This document shows, piece by piece, positions 1-11,458 of a DNA stretch of 64,000 bases. The notes under the pieces are model-generated. The model was not told where the DNA came from. It worked only from the letters and a program-made list of their open reading frames with translations, and ran no database searches. The stretch spans positions 8,703,281 through 8,767,280 of the forward strand of contig CM057144.1 in assembly GCA_029964075.1 (NCBI GenBank), read 5' to 3'. Position numbers and translations under genes: made by a program. How positions within the stretch are numbered: position 1 is the stretch's first letter; each line of letters starts with the position of its first letter. The stretch is from Patiria pectinifera (lineage: Eukaryota; Echinodermata; Asteroidea; Valvatida; Asterinidae).

Positions 1-473
1 AGACCAATTAACTAGTTTTGCCAAATAAAATTTGTGCGAGGTGTCCTGATAAAAATTGCAAACCCTGGGCTATATGGTAAAACATTGACCTTTATGAAAA
101 ACATTGACCTTTATGAAATTGGAGAATCCTCAATGGTTTCAAAAATGCCTCAATGAATGAAACATGTACATTTTTGTACTATAAGTGAACAAAAAAATAG
201 GGCCTGGGGAAAAAAAATAAAGTTGGTTGTATTTATAGTTACATGGTGTCCGTAAGTTACATGCTTATGTCATTGTGTATAAAAAATTGCGTGCGTTTTT
301 AATTTCATTCAAAAAAACTTGCTTACTTGTTCTTTTTTAAGTGGTATTTTTCATTTAAAATTTTCACCAAAATCAATTTTTTTAAAAAAAAAAAAATGAA
401 AATTTTTTTTTTTTTATTTATCCCTTCATACTTGTACCTAACATGTTAAACCACCAAAACAGACTTTACCCAA
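1..473. other. AT-rich stretch without recognised gene
   Basis: No exon or repeat boundary was recognised. The stretch is AT-rich with runs of A and T around 380-415. It probably belongs to a large upstream intron of the scramblase gene, since no earlier scramblase exon is visible before 3542 (inference). Confidence 0.4.
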
Positions 474-770
474 CTATTTAGTTATCAGGAGTGACAACAT
501 TGAGTTACACCCTAAAAGTTGCCAGTATTGTGTCCTTACACATAAGCACATCGCTGTGGCATTGGTGAAAATTCGAAGGTCACAACAAGGCACTCCTACA
601 ACTGCCATCTGCATCTTCACTGACTTGGTAAAACTTGATTTCTCCTTCGTCATGGGTTTTGATTCCTTCAGTTGCAGAGGAAAGTTGCAGTCCTTTTTGG
701 CTAGAATCACTTCCTTTAGTGTCACCTCTCAACCTTGACTGACTTCACCTCAATAAGTCTTCAGACAAAA
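474..770 (-). pseudogene. YqaJ-like nuclease domain relic
   Basis: Read on the minus strand, one frame gives LIEVKSVKVER, which resembles the catalytic E-x-K strand of YqaJ-type PD-(D/E)xK exonucleases. Another gives IKFYQVS and, after a shift, VKMQMAVVGVPCCDL, resembling the conserved helix of the same fold with a tyrosine, Gln-x-Gln and Cys-Asp. YqaJ-like domains are widespread in invertebrate mobile-element proteins. The pieces need at least two frameshifts and an in-frame stop separates the motif from upstream sequence, so this is a dead fragment. No partner domain was found nearby. The assignment rests on motif spacing only and could be coincidental. Confidence 0.4.
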
Positions 771-2322
771 TCCTCAATGACAACCTGGACAGGGGGTGCA
801 GCAAGTTCCAAACTAATTGAATCCTCTGCATAGATGCTCATCAGTATTGCGAGTGAACTTTCTCTCATACATGTATTTGTGGATTTTCGGGGTCTTATAA
901 TAAAAAATCTCTATAACTTTGACAGTGCATTTGCCATTTTACAAGGTATTCAGGGAGCCGCAGCTACTAGTAGCCAGCTGCTGTCTACATACTTGTATCA
1001 TGGAGCTAAGATCTGGTAGTTCAGCCAGAATTTCAGTCCATACTTGGCATGGGCTGTGGAACGCATGCAGCACTTATCAGACAAGACTAAAGTTGCTTTC
1101 TTTCAGTTGAGTTTCTGTTGCTTTTCCTTCTGGATCATTGATGTAGCCGTCTTGACCACTGTCCATAATATCCTGCACTCTGTTGGGACAAGTAACAAAA
1201 TATATGAAACGGTTTAGCATGAAAAGTTGCCAAAATCTCATCACAAACTCTTTAAGACCAGGCCTACAGAGATGTTAATCAAGTTGTAATTAGGGGACTG
1301 ATGGTGGCAGTGTAGAGTAAAATACAGTGCAATCACCTATCATAAAGCTATCCAGAAAAAGATTTATACCTGAAAATCACCATGACAGTGACCATGGTGA
1401 CCCTATGCACAAACATAGGCGTCGCCATGATTTTTTCTAATGGGGGGTAAAACATATCCCCCCCCCCCAAAAAAAAAATCCTGTATTTCTCAACATATTC
1501 TCAATTTATCAGTTTTAGAGGGGGGCAGGGACATTTTGCCCCCCCCCACCCCATTAAATTTACACGAATGTGACCTTGTACCTCTTTTTCTTAAATTTCC
1601 TTTTTCTTGTTTTTTCTTCCTTTTTTGGGGGGGGGGGGCAGCGCCCTCCCCCTTGCCTCCCCTCCCTCGTTTTTCTCTCTGTAAATGCTACAATATGTTC
1701 TCCAGCTGATGGCTGCTGCAGGGAACATGATGAGAAGATTCCCATATCTGGCCATCCCTATGCACAAACCGTATGACTATGAGACTGGTCTGGATGTTTC
1801 TATTCCAAGTGTTTCCTAAATATTTCAATATTTTCCGAAGCTAAATTTTACTTGTTTGGACATATTAACACTTTCTGATGCATGATAGGTCACTGAAGGG
1901 GAAAAATAGAGATGGCCAGATGTGGGAATCATTCCACCTCGGATATAGCTCGATGGTCGGTCTGATCTGACCATGTACCACGGACCATTTAATGGTCCGT
2001 GGTCTGCCCACCGCACCGGCGCGCCGCGCCAGTACAGTGGCTAAACGCGGCCGTACACATGACATGCATGACGTACATACATGACGGCGGGATATGCCAT
2101 TGTAAACTTTTACGATTAAAGTCGACGTTTTGCATCATAAAAATCAAACTGCAATCAGGCTTACCTTTCGCATAGACTTCTTTTTGGCGTCGGAGGTCGT
2201 CGACGAAAACCCACTACATCCGTCATGTGTCAGTGTTCATCGCGTGAAGCGATGCAAAGTGTCCGCCATCTTGGATGCCGCGGTAAACATTATGTCGTCT
2301 GCACTTCTGTAATGTATGGTAC
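771..2322. other. Non-coding stretch with homopolymer G and C tracts
   Basis: No gene recognised. Runs of C near 1460 and 1540 and of G near 1627 lie in a T-rich background and produce spurious proline- and phenylalanine-rich reading frames on both strands. Around 1930-2060 there are GC-rich words with short palindromes. Likely intronic or intergenic repeat debris. Confidence 0.4.
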
Positions 2323-2363
2323 ATGGTGGGCGCGTACTGCTGCTCGACACCCTGGGGATGTTG
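2323..2363 (-). mobile_element. End fragment of the 29222-29732 MITE family
   Basis: Reverse-complemented, this stretch matches the left terminus of the element at 29222 (an AACATCCCCAGGGTGTCGAG-type start, then GCGCCCACCA). Only the terminus survives, directly beside the 19-bp tandem array that follows. Confidence 0.55.
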
Positions 2364-2815
2364 TTCGTTTATTTCTGAGTTCTTCGTTTATTTCTGAGTT
2401 GTTCATTTATTTCTGAGTTCGTGTATATTTCTGAAATGATCGTTTATTTCTGAGTTGATCATTTATTTCTGAGTTGATCGTTTAACTCTGATTTGATTGT
2501 TTATTTCTGCATTGATGGTTTATTTTTGAGTTGTTCGTTTATTTTTGAGTTGTTTGTTTATTTTTGAGTTGTTTATTTATTTCTGAGTTGTACGTTTATT
2601 TTTGAGTTGTTTGTTTATTTTTGAGTTGTTCCTTTATTTTTGAGTTGTTCGTTTATTTCTGAGTTGTTCATTTATTTCTGAGTTATATTTGTGTATTCCT
2701 GAATTGTATGTTTATTTCTGAATTGTTCGTTTATTTCTGAGTTAAATTCGTTTATTTCTGAGTTGTTCGTTTATTTCTGTGTGTTTTCGTTTAATTTTGT
2801 GGTTTTGCTTTATTT
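2361..2815 (+). repeat. 19-bp tandem array (GTTCGTTTATTTCTGAGTT)
   Basis: More than 20 imperfect head-to-tail copies of a 19-base unit, GTTCGTTTATTTCTGAGTT, run through this interval. Units vary mostly at GTTC/GATC/GTAC and TTTCT/TTTTT, and spacing drifts toward the end, so the array is old. It begins directly at the end of a MITE fragment. No coding function is apparent. Confidence 0.9.
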
Positions 2816-3541
2816 TTGTTTTTGTCTTTTTTGCCCTAATGGCCGCCCATATACATGACCCATTATTTGAATGAAATATTTCACATATTTTATTCGTCAA
2901 TCTAAAAGACTCTTTCAACTCTTTGTGTTGAAATAGCTGTAACATTAGCTTATGTATATGGAAATTCGCATTAGCATTAAAACAAAAAGGGCACCAAAAT
3001 ACCCTTGAAAATGACAAAACGAAAATTGAAAATAAGGGTAAATGGGACACAAAGGTGCATTTTCAAGGATTGCATTAAAACATAATTCCATACATGGGCC
3101 CTTTAACCTGTACATCTTAAGCGATGAAAGCTAACAGAGCACTGTTAAGTGAGTTACTAGGTAACTAAATCTCACAAAATCTTATGCAATATACTGATTT
3201 TGTCAAGCAAGTGTAAAAGAGATGATGAATGAAATAAAATTATAAAACGGTAATGAAAGACTGAGAGGCTGTTAAGTAAACCTTAAAAACACTTTCATTA
3301 GATGCATCAATAAGGATGGTGCTTTTCCCAAATGCCTTTCGTACATCCTTTCATAAATTGCACCACAATTTAATTCTGAGCAAAAGTTGAAAAAGCTTCT
3401 TGCCATTTCGTTTAGGCACTTCTTCATGTATTTTTTTAGTTTTATTTCTTCAATCAATTTTGTCAGTCATAAGAAATGAAATTCCTCAATAATCAAATGA
3501 AAAGTCCTGCATCATTGACTTTCTAAAAATTATTTTAACAG

Positions 3542-3703
3542 GTTCTTTCAGCAGATGGTAACACAAAAGTTGGGAAAATATCAAAGCAGTGGAGTGGATT
3601 TGCCAAAGAAGCATTCACTGATGCTGATAACTTTGGTATTTCGTTTCCGATGGATTTGGACGTGAAAATGAAGGCGGTTATGTTGGGAGCATGCTTCCTG
3701 ATT
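3542..3703 (+). CDS. PLSCR: Phospholipid scramblase, penultimate coding exon
   Basis: Phospholipid scramblases are plasma-membrane proteins that move phospholipids between leaflets in response to calcium. This 54-codon exon is flanked by a clean acceptor (TTTTAACAG at 3541) and donor (GTAAGTATGG from 3704) and is open throughout. Its product reads [20 protein letters not shown], then [20 protein letters not shown], then ACFLI. It contains the aspartate-rich, EF-hand-like calcium-binding loop ([10 protein letters not shown]) and the start of the single C-terminal membrane helix. It is split after isoleucine, in phase 0, and continues in frame into 7189. Upstream exons (DNA-binding/palmitoylation region) are not in the window. 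The match is to the conserved C-terminus shared by all PLSCR paralogues, so the paralogue number cannot be assigned. Confidence 0.95.
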
Positions 3704-3863
3704 GTAAGTATGGATAAAACACTTTTGTGTTTAAATTTAAGAAAATGTGGTGTGTTTTTTTCCTGAGCAGCAAGTCGAAAAGTTCCAAATTTGTCCTCCA
3801 CAATATTATGCCCATTTGAAATGATGATGTCTCACATGTAAAAACAGAGGAAATGTCTGTTAA

Positions 3864-4402
3864 AGGGAATGTACATCATTGGCTTTTGCTGTAATTTTCA
3901 GAAATGAACTACTTGGGGGGGGGGGGTAGTATAATAGATCAAATATTGTTGCACTGATATGTTTGACGTTTTGTGTTCGGAAATGCTGGAAAAACCAAGA
4001 AAAACAAAAATATTCAAGTAGTCTGGTTCCCTGACTTCATTAAAGATGAAATGGATCAAAAATACCGGAAAATTGTAAGGTAAGGGAACCAGTCTAGCTG
4101 GCCTGCTCCCGTTCATGAACATGGAACCAATAGCTAGCTAAACAAAATTTAGGCTACAAAAAAATGGTAAATTTGGAGAATTTGGAGCAGTAATTGAAAA
4201 ATAGTTAGGTTTTTCCAACGGTGGTCGGCCGACCAGCGTTGGAAAGGTATACAAATATACCATTTTCTTGAAAATGACTTCACACCAGGTGCCATAATTT
4301 TACAGGATGCTTTAGCATGTCATTTACCAACATCCTAGTAAGGTATTTCGTAACAACTTGGTAGTTTTATTTTTCGATGTTTGCAAATGTTGTATTTTCC
4401 CT
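3864..4402 (+). mobile_element. TTAA-flanked MITE, Kolobok/T2-like, copy 1
   Basis: TTAA sits on both sides (3860-3863 and 4403-4406). The ends are inverted repeats, left AGGGAATGTACATCATTGG and right ending ATGTTGTATTTTCCCT. A second copy lies at 8610-9129 with its own TTAA duplication. TTAA targets occur with piggyBac and Kolobok; the AGGG-type start resembles Xenopus T2/Kolobok MITEs, so Kolobok is preferred. No transposase is encoded. It lies in the last scramblase intron. It contains the palindromic word GGTCGGCCGACC. Confidence 0.85.
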
Positions 4403-4430
4403 TTAATGTTTTACTTTAACTTACCGGGAT

Positions 4431-4870
4431 TCAGAATGGAATATGGAATCTTCACATTTTTATGTTTTATATTGTCCTGGCCACGTGGTAAACACACCCG
4501 GGGCCATCTATCACCAGATCCTAGTATGGACCGTAGTACGTCCTTCAGAGGGGGTGTCAGTCTTGTGATCCTACTGGAGGGGTTGGAATTGGCGGAAAAC
4601 CCTGTGTGCTTGTGCACATTTACATAGGCTTGTGTACAAATGCACTATAAACATTGGGATTAGTTCGATCACCCCTGTGACCAAAATGGAATGTCTAATG
4701 GGGTTATGTCTGTAGTTTTAACGGCTGTTTGGGGCCTTAGAGATACTCCAGACATGCCAGGGGTGAATGGGCTGGTTGTGAGGGTCGGGTGGCTCAAATT
4801 ACATGTGGTGAAGTTGACATTCCATACAATCACTGCATAGTAAACATTAAAGGTGCTCGCTCCAGCAAGA
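4431..4870 (+). repeat. Dispersed repeat A, copy 1
   Basis: About 440 bp closely matches 22135-22587 in the same orientation, starting TCAGAATGGAAT and ending GCTCGCTCCAGCAAGA. No reading frame is conserved as protein and no tRNA or 5S promoter boxes were recognised. The second copy sits in a site whose empty form is at about 26758, so it behaves as an inserted unit. Class unknown. Confidence 0.75.
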
Positions 4871-5418
4871 TTAAGACGTATTTAGGGTTACAGATTTGCG
4901 GGAAAACAAAACGATTATCCAAACAAATCACCTCAAGTCATAAGTCTATTTCAAACTTTGTCCAAAACTAGATGTGTCCGTTTTTGTCTGATATCTCTTT
5001 TTAATGATTTGTATCAGTAATGATTGGTCAAACGTCTGCACACAGACCTGTTTGCAAATATTGTGTAATCATATACATGAGTTGAGAACACCTGTACCAT
5101 TGATCCAAAGTGAAACTCTTTTCAGATGGTGTCAATTAAGGTTTTTCTGAGGAAAATTGGGTGAAATTACAGATATAAGATTAAGATTAAGTTTTGCTCA
5201 ATTATTGTTTACATAGCATGTTAAATATAAATTACATGTGTTAATTATTGTACAAGCTTTGCCTAATATCTGCCTGCGACACTCTCATTTGTGTTGTAGT
5301 GTTTTATATCATGAAAAAGTAGAATGCGTTGAACACACTGTTGAATGCAATGAACTTTTTAACTCACATGAACACACTGTTTAATGCAATAGGGCTCTGC
5401 TTAACGCTTGAATAGAGG
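4871..5418. other. Intron sequence without recognised feature
   Basis: Part of the last intron of the scramblase gene. AT-rich, no exon or repeat boundary recognised apart from a short imperfect duplication of AACACACTGTTGAATGCAAT near 5332 and 5371. Confidence 0.4.
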
Positions 5419-6637
5419 GTGTTACAACTGATAATGTAGTAACCAACGGATAACGTATCACCACCCGATAATGTATCACAAATTAACTGATACTGTGTTA
5501 CTATTTAACCGATGATGTAGCAAAAATTAACTGATAGTTAAGTAAAATTTGTATCCGATTATGTACCACGTGTCGACGGATAGTGTAATTACCAAAAACA
5601 ATGTATCCAATAATTTATCGCCACAAAACGGATATTATACCAACCGATAACGTATCCAAAATCAATGTTACAGATGGGAGTGCACAGTCAGGCACAATTT
5701 CCCAACAACTGTTTAGAATAGAATTGTTCTGACAATTCTTTATTTCTATTTCGAAAAACAGAAATAAATATTTCTTCTAAATGGTTTATGGTATGAATTT
5801 TGTAACTTCAACATGCATGAGTGTGTATTTGCCTGCAATTGGGGACCCCCTGGGTCCCTCTTTTGTTTGTACTTAACTTGTTAACACCTCCCATATGTTT
5901 TGTACACGATCGGGAATTGTCCTCTATTGTTCAACATCCCCTATTGAATGCAGAAACAAAGTCGTATCAACCGTCATTCTGAGTGCTTTATATTACTCTG
6001 ACAACATGATGGCGTCATCAGGTGTGAAGTACAAGTGATTTTAGCTGAAGAATGACCAATTAATTTCTTTCATGTATTACTCTTGAACGAAATAATCAAT
6101 GATGGTTGTGTATTGTACATCGGAGAGGGTAACTCAGTATTTCTATGGAAAAAGAATTGAACTGAGTTGGAATTTTTTTTGGGGGGGGGGATGGGTTGGA
6201 CCCCCCCCCCCCTCGGATCCGCGCCTGATGAAACTAATCATAATTACCTCTATGCCCGCTTGTACTGTCTGCAACAATCTGGTACAGAGGCGTAGCCAGC
6301 GGGAGTACGGTGGTATTTATACACTATTTGCTCATGATCGTCGGATTGAAGACCCCAATTGGAAGAATGGTACAACCCCCCCCCCCCCCACACACACTTT
6401 TGGATTGTACGGAGAGGCCAAATGTCTGAACCTCTCCCCCCTGCCAAACTTTCTGGATTTTGTTTGAGTTTGGGAGCGAAATGATAATTTAGCCCATGCA
6501 AACAATAATATGACATAAGCAAACATCAATTGTTGCTACATTATCGGTTAGTGATACAATATAAGTCAATTTGTGATACATTATCGGTTGGTGATACGTT
6601 ATCCGTTGGTTAGTTACTTCATTGTCAGTTGTAACAC
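5419..6637. mobile_element. Foldback-like element with GATAATGTATC-type arms
   Basis: Left arm 5419-5530 begins GTGTTACAACTGATAATG and the right arm ends with its reverse complement at 6637. About 100 bp of the arms pair with few mismatches. The left arm continues as an irregular tandem of ACCGATAATGTATCAC-like words to about 5660, which the right arm shares (6533-6615). Arms built from short repeats are a foldback hallmark. The interior holds a copy of repeat B (5860-5955) and poly-G/poly-C tracts near 6185 and 6375. No clear target duplication was found. It lies in the scramblase intron. Confidence 0.75.
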
Positions 6638-7010
6638 AGCCTTGTGTTTGTCCACAAACATAAGTCTACCTGTATTCTTATTTATTTTTTAGTCATTTTG
6701 CCCATTGTGTTTGTACACTTTTTTTGTTCTCGGCACTTTTGGTGCTAAAATCAATCCGATTGCGACCACCATCCACATATATGTGTGCCGAACATTGACG
6801 TATCATGACGTCATCACGAGTCACGTGACGTCACATTAAAAGTGCATATTTTGAAGGCCTATAGCTACAGAACGACAGATCTGATTGGGTTGAAAGTTGG
6901 TATGTACCTAGACTTGTGGTGTGTTATAAATGAAAATTGAAGTTACGTCATGATGACTTCATCACGTCAAAGGTGCATTTTTCTATGGCCAATGTCTACA
7001 TAACGAATTG
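6638..7010 (+). mobile_element. Helitron-like family fragments: 3' hairpin then 5' region
   Basis: A hairpin GTTTGTCCACAAAC (6648-6661) followed by GTCTAC marks a degenerate 3' end. It is followed by the conserved 5' region of another copy (CATTTTGCCCATTGTGTTTG, then AAAATCAATCCGATTG) and two TGACGTCA palindromes near 6796 and 6826. The same words occur in the larger elements at 35.1-35.9 and 53.0-55.5 kb. Confidence 0.6.
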
Positions 7011-7188
7011 GTCCTGATCAATCTGCATTTTTCTACTGTATTTATTAGTTTTAACCACACCAAGGAACCTGATCCCGCTCATGCATAATGCTTGGATTTG
7101 CATATGATCCGTCACATCATAGACTCATGGAGTTGTTAATAGGTGCCTTTGAGTTTTCAAATTTAAAATTTCCGTGTTTTTTTTTCAG

Positions 7189-7254
7189 GACTTTATGTTT
7201 TTTGAACGATCTGGAAATAAGAAAGACCAACGGAAAGCTGGTATGTTGCACTAG
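7189..7254 (+). CDS. PLSCR: Phospholipid scramblase, last coding exon and stop
   Basis: Preceded by a textbook acceptor (pyrimidine run then CAG at 7186-7188), this 22-codon exon continues the scramblase frame in phase 0. It reads DFMFFERSGNKKDQRKAGML, then H and TAG. DFMFFE completes the conserved membrane segment and is followed by a short basic tail, as in the family. The 3485-bp intron before it contains a MITE, repeat A, a foldback element and Helitron-like fragments. The 3' untranslated region runs on from 7255; no convincing AATAAA was recognised close by. Confidence 0.93.
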   Translation, partial: DFMFFERSGNKKDQRKAGMLH

Positions 7255-8605
7255 ATTATATCAAGTTTCAAAGTATCTGGTGAGTATATGGGTCAAAAGG
7301 ACGTAAGACATCTGAGGCTCACGATTTAAAATTTTTATCTTTTTTTCACATCGTATTTTTGTTATTATTGTATAAAGGTAATAGTCTTTTTTTCAGTGGT
7401 GTAATGATGTAACCAATTACCTTATTTAATATTTTTTTCTGATAGGCTGTCTAAAAACAAACATGTACAGTTTTGCTTTAGGTAGGCTTGTTAATATATT
7501 AGTATTTACCTCAAGACATCAATTCATGTCGTGCAAGATTTAAAACAACCAGGGTACAAATAATAATATGTAAGACATTATGTAGATTTTTGTGACCTAA
7601 ACCTTTGAAATATGGCTATTTAAGAAAATGGAACACTCCATTTTGGCAAGTCTCTTTGTATCTCCATTTCATTCGATGGAACAAAAAATGACAGACTACA
7701 AAAGGTAGGGCACATCGGACCGATGCATCTTATGCGGATATGTTGTCTTTGTAGCACAAAACCAGTATATTGGATAAAGTAGTTAGTTGCAAGCAAAACA
7801 AAACCTGGTCATTTGCCGACTTGAAATGGTCTGTTTTTAGAGGCTAGCCCAGATGCTTTCTACAAACGTAATTTCTGTGTTGTTTCTCTGACTGCAATGT
7901 AGTTTCTGGACTTATAAGATTTGTTAAACCGATGAAAACTGTGTTATGTGGATGGAGGTATTCGTGACGATATGGTACAGTTCTCCGTTAATGGTAAAGT
8001 GATTACAATGACAGGTTGCCCTTGACTATTTGGGGTTCCAGATCATGGTGCTTTTTAACCTTACCAGCTTGAGAAAAGGTCCCATTGTTCTACCACAAGA
8101 CCTTAGAGCATCATCAATTACAGTCCCTGTGTAGAACTTTTGCCTGATGGATCATCGCCTCGGTGTCAGTTACTGAGACATGCGGCACTTCAAGAAACCT
8201 TGTAACCACTGCAACCAAGTTGCATGTGATAAAGTCTTTTGCAGAAAGTGGTCCTTCAAGTGAGGTTCCTATTTGATGAACAATCAGCTGGTTTGTATTG
8301 TTAAACTACAGGATGACCATGTCACTACCCACACGACTCTCTGTCATGCCTTCTCCTCTTCTGCTCAAGAGTTGTCCTTTTTTGTTTTCTTGCGGCATTC
8401 CTTATGCATGATGGATATATGAATTGATGGAGCATTTTGTAGTCACTGCCCCACCCCCTCACAAAATTCCAATGACAACTCATTTACTCGGTGGACCAAA
8501 GGATTTCCAAGAGGCAGTTTTTGTTTAGTAAAAATTAAACCAATCAAATACATTGCTAAACAAATACAGTTATTTCACATTGGTTTTGTTTCTTTTACTT
8601 TTCAC
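7255..8605. other. Scramblase 3' flank, no clear gene
   Basis: Probably holds the 3' UTR of the scramblase gene and then unassigned sequence. At about 8190-8270 a + strand frame gives a Cys-x2-Cys/Cys-rich run (PCNHCNQVACDKVFC) that resembles a zinc-binding loop, but stops occur on both sides and no family was recognised. Confidence 0.35.
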
Positions 8606-8609
8606 TTAA

Positions 8610-9129
8610 AGGGAATGTACATCATTGGCTTATGCTTTAATTTTCAGAAATGAACTATTTGAGGGGTTAGTATAATAGATCAAATTACACTGACATGTTT
8701 GAAATTTTGTTTTCGAAAATGCTGGGAAAATCAAGAAAAACAAAAATGTTCAAGTAGTCTGGTTCCCTGACTCCACTGAAGATGAAATGGATCAATTTAC
8801 AGATGCCGGAAAATTTTACGTTAAGGGAACCAGTCTAGCTGACCTGCACCCTTTCATGAACATAAAACCAATTACCAAACAAAATTGGACTGACAAAATG
8901 GTAAATTTGGAGCAGTAGTGAAAAATAGTTAGGTTTTTCTTCGGTGGTCGGCCGACCACCGTTGGAAATGTAAAAAAAAAATTCAATTTTCTTGAAAATG
9001 ACTCCACACCAGGTGCCATAATTTTACAGGATGCTTTAGACTGTCATATTTACCAACATCCTGTAAGGTATTTTGTAAAAACTTGGTCATTTTATTTTTT
9101 CGATGTTTGCAAATGTTGTATTTTCCCTT
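8610..9129 (+). mobile_element. TTAA-flanked MITE, Kolobok/T2-like, copy 2
   Basis: Second copy of the 3864-4402 family, same orientation, bounded by TTAA at 8606-8609 and 9130-9133. It shares the internal GGTCGGCCGACC word and inverted ends. The two copies differ by several small indels, suggesting independent old insertions rather than a recent duplication. Confidence 0.85.
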
Positions 9130-9414
9130 TAAATGTGTCATTGAAGTCATTGAAGAAAAAGTGTATTTGTTATTGTCCAGTGAGGTTGTCGTGAAAAAGG
9201 GGGGAAAATCATACAAATCAATTTAACGGTTTTCCGTTTTGTATTAGGGAGCCATACATAACAATAAAAATCAGAAAGGAATTTCATTACATAGAATAAG
9301 ACTTATTTTAAAATATAGTAGCGTCATGATAAGAATCATGATTCATATGATTATAATAACCAGGTGCATGAGTTGCATGGTTAAATAAATTACTGAAGTT
9401 ACATTAACTTTTTT

Positions 9415-9761
9415 GTCTCGCCTGACTTTGTTCAGGAAAGAGACTATGTAGCATGTATGTGTAGTAAAAGTAGGCATCCGTCCGTCAAAACTGACGATGG
9501 ACCGGGGGGTAGTCTTTTTTGCATCGGCGGCTGTAGCTGAGCAGTCCAATTCTTGCATGACAGTCTCTGCCGCAGTTAGCGCAGACGAATGTGTATATGT
9601 ATAATGTATGTATGCGGTATTTTGGTTAAAGTTCGTAAAATTCGTCCCATTGCAATAGTTGAAGTCCAATTGGAACCAAAGTTGGGTCATAGATGCAACA
9701 TGGCCACCTTCATACTAATTAGTCCACTCTTTCAAAGATAATCGCGAATAGCAGGCGAGAC
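9415..9761. repeat. Short inverted-repeat element (GTCTCGCCTG ends)
   Basis: GTCTCGCCTG at 9415 and its exact reverse complement CAGGCGAGAC at about 9752 bound ~350 bp. No transposase and no certain target duplication. It may be a MITE; ten-base ends alone are weak evidence. Confidence 0.4.
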
Positions 9762-10692
9762 TCATGGTTCGAGAACCATCTTGTTTAAATGAATAGAAGT
9801 AAATTATACTCATTATACTTACTGTTACTGCATGAATATGTTTTACGTATCTGTATTCAAATCGTTTAATAATAATTTGCACCCAGTGCTACTTTAGATG
9901 AGTTAGTCAGGGGTGACATTAATTGCAGGGAAACAAAACTATTATTGGGGAAAATAACAGACTGTTGTTTTTCTTGGGGCAAACTTAATGCTACACTTGA
10001 AGTGACTGAACACCCCCCCCCCAAAAAAGGAAGAAATTGTATTGTGGAGAATGACCACAAAGCAATAATAAACTAAAGCTAGCGCATTTATTGTGTTACA
10101 AACGCGGGGTGATCGGGTAGACAACTATTTTCATTGGAAATGTGGCCCAATTCAGTTGTGAATAATTTGTCAGAACAGACAGAGAATCACGGTAAATCGA
10201 GCTTTTGCTGGGGAACCAATTTTGTTTAATCTTGAAAGAAATTATTGGGTTTAATAAATTTCATTTTGCATATTATTTACATTACATATGCCTACACGTT
10301 TCATTCCGATTTGATGATGACATCAGTAAAAAAATGTGCAATAACTGAATATTTATTTAGTTAGAAAGAATACATATTACGTGAAAAGTGGAATTTCTTA
10401 TGGTTTTTTTTAAAGATATATTTCAGTGGATTTTTTTTACGGCGCTCACGCAAGGTTCAGACAGGCGGTCCAGGCGTGAAGTGTTCGCCTTTTGCGGACG
10501 TTGAAGAAACCATACTTTTTTTGCATTGGTGATTGGTCACCGCGCGCTGTTCCCGAGACATACAACGTGTATAGCGAGACATTAGGTTGGTTTCCTTTCA
10601 AACCAGATGTTTGAAATATGCTAAGTAAACAATCCAAAACAAAATTTTCTTACCCACGAATGGCGCGTTACCGAGCGGCATTATCGGACTTA
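9762..10692. other. No gene recognised
   Basis: AT-rich sequence with a C run near 10013. A stretch near 10440-10620 is GC-richer and opens on the minus strand for about 60 codons, but without family resemblance or splice support. Confidence 0.35.
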
Positions 10693-10755
10693 AACTCCAC
10701 CCGTGACGTCCCCCTATTGTTTCTAGCGCTCCATTATTTTGCACGAATGGAGCGA
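10693..10755 (+). repeat. Left arm of a 2.9-kb-spaced inverted repeat
   Basis: AAACTCCACCCGTGACGTC, then CTAGCGCTCCATTATTTTGC and ACGAATGGAGCG, match the reverse complement of 13506-13565 almost perfectly. The arms enclose the promoter-like region, the TA-flanked transposon and a tandem array. Confidence 0.75.
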
Positions 10756-10872
10756 CTTTGTTTCATACAAAGACACAAGCTTTGTCTTATTGCGTAACTG
10801 TAAACGCATTAGTATAAAATGGAACTGTAGCCTACAGAATTGTACTGCGAATAAGAATATGTTCTTACGTAA

Positions 10873-10910
10873 CCAATACAATGCTGGATTCTAGGCGCGC
10901 TTGGTATAAA
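10873..10910 (+). promoter_or_regulatory. CCAAT and TATA boxes
   Basis: CCAAT (10873-10877) lies 28 bp before TATAAA (10905-10910), with a GC-rich stretch (CCCGCCCGGGC) immediately downstream. The arrangement is that of a classical RNA polymerase II core promoter on the + strand. A second TATAAAA occurs at about 10814. It is a sequence-only prediction and could be chance. Confidence 0.45.
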
Positions 10911-10933
10911 ATGCTAAATCCCGCCCGGGCACC

Positions 10934-11181
10934 ATGCATTCGTTCTTGAATAGCGTGCTGATGACACGCAGTGTTCAGTCTCAAGACTTTGAGGAAATAA
11001 TGCCGTACGTTGGATACAGTGGAATTATAGCGGGCCAGGAAACCGTCTTTGATAGTTGCTGAACTAGCTCCGTGGATATATCGGATGATAATTTACTGGC
11101 CGCTTCAAGCTTTGCCTGGGACACATCGAAGTTCATTTCGACACTCCAAATGAATATGAAGATTGCATGTATGAGTATAAA
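10934..11181 (+). other. Possible first exon with one in-frame TGA
   Basis: From ATG at 10934 (or the in-frame ATG at 10961, better placed after the TATA box) a frame runs to TGA at 11060-11062. It then stays open in the same frame (TSSVDISDDNLLAASSFAWD) up to a donor-like AAG-GTAAGA near 11180. Either this is a short reading frame, an exon broken by one nonsense change, or a recoded TGA. I do not recognise the protein. A small acceptor-flanked run GATGATGAGTTC at 12810-12840 ending in TAG could be a downstream exon, but this is speculative. Confidence 0.3.
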
Positions 11182-11458
11182 GGTAAGAAGTTACCCATTT
11201 TGTCAAGTAAAAATAACAGCTAATAAAATCAAAAATTTAAATGTTGTATTTTGAGCATGATAATGTCAGATACATTAAGCTTTATTGTTTAATTTGCTAT
11301 CTGATGAAATTTATTCAGAAATCGTGTTTGCACTATGACTGTTCTAATTCGAAGCTCTCTGTGTCGTCATTTTGCAATCGTCAAAGCTACCCTGTGCCTT
11401 TTACGGCTTTGTAAGACTTAAGTGGATTTACAGGAATATGACCTTATGCTTCCGTGTA

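Noticed and set aside
1440-1776. Pro/Phe-rich overlapping frames
   Set aside because: They come from C and G homopolymer tracts and are open on both strands.
2361-2815. CRISPR-like array
   Set aside because: Units are contiguous and degenerate with no unique spacers, and the genome is animal.
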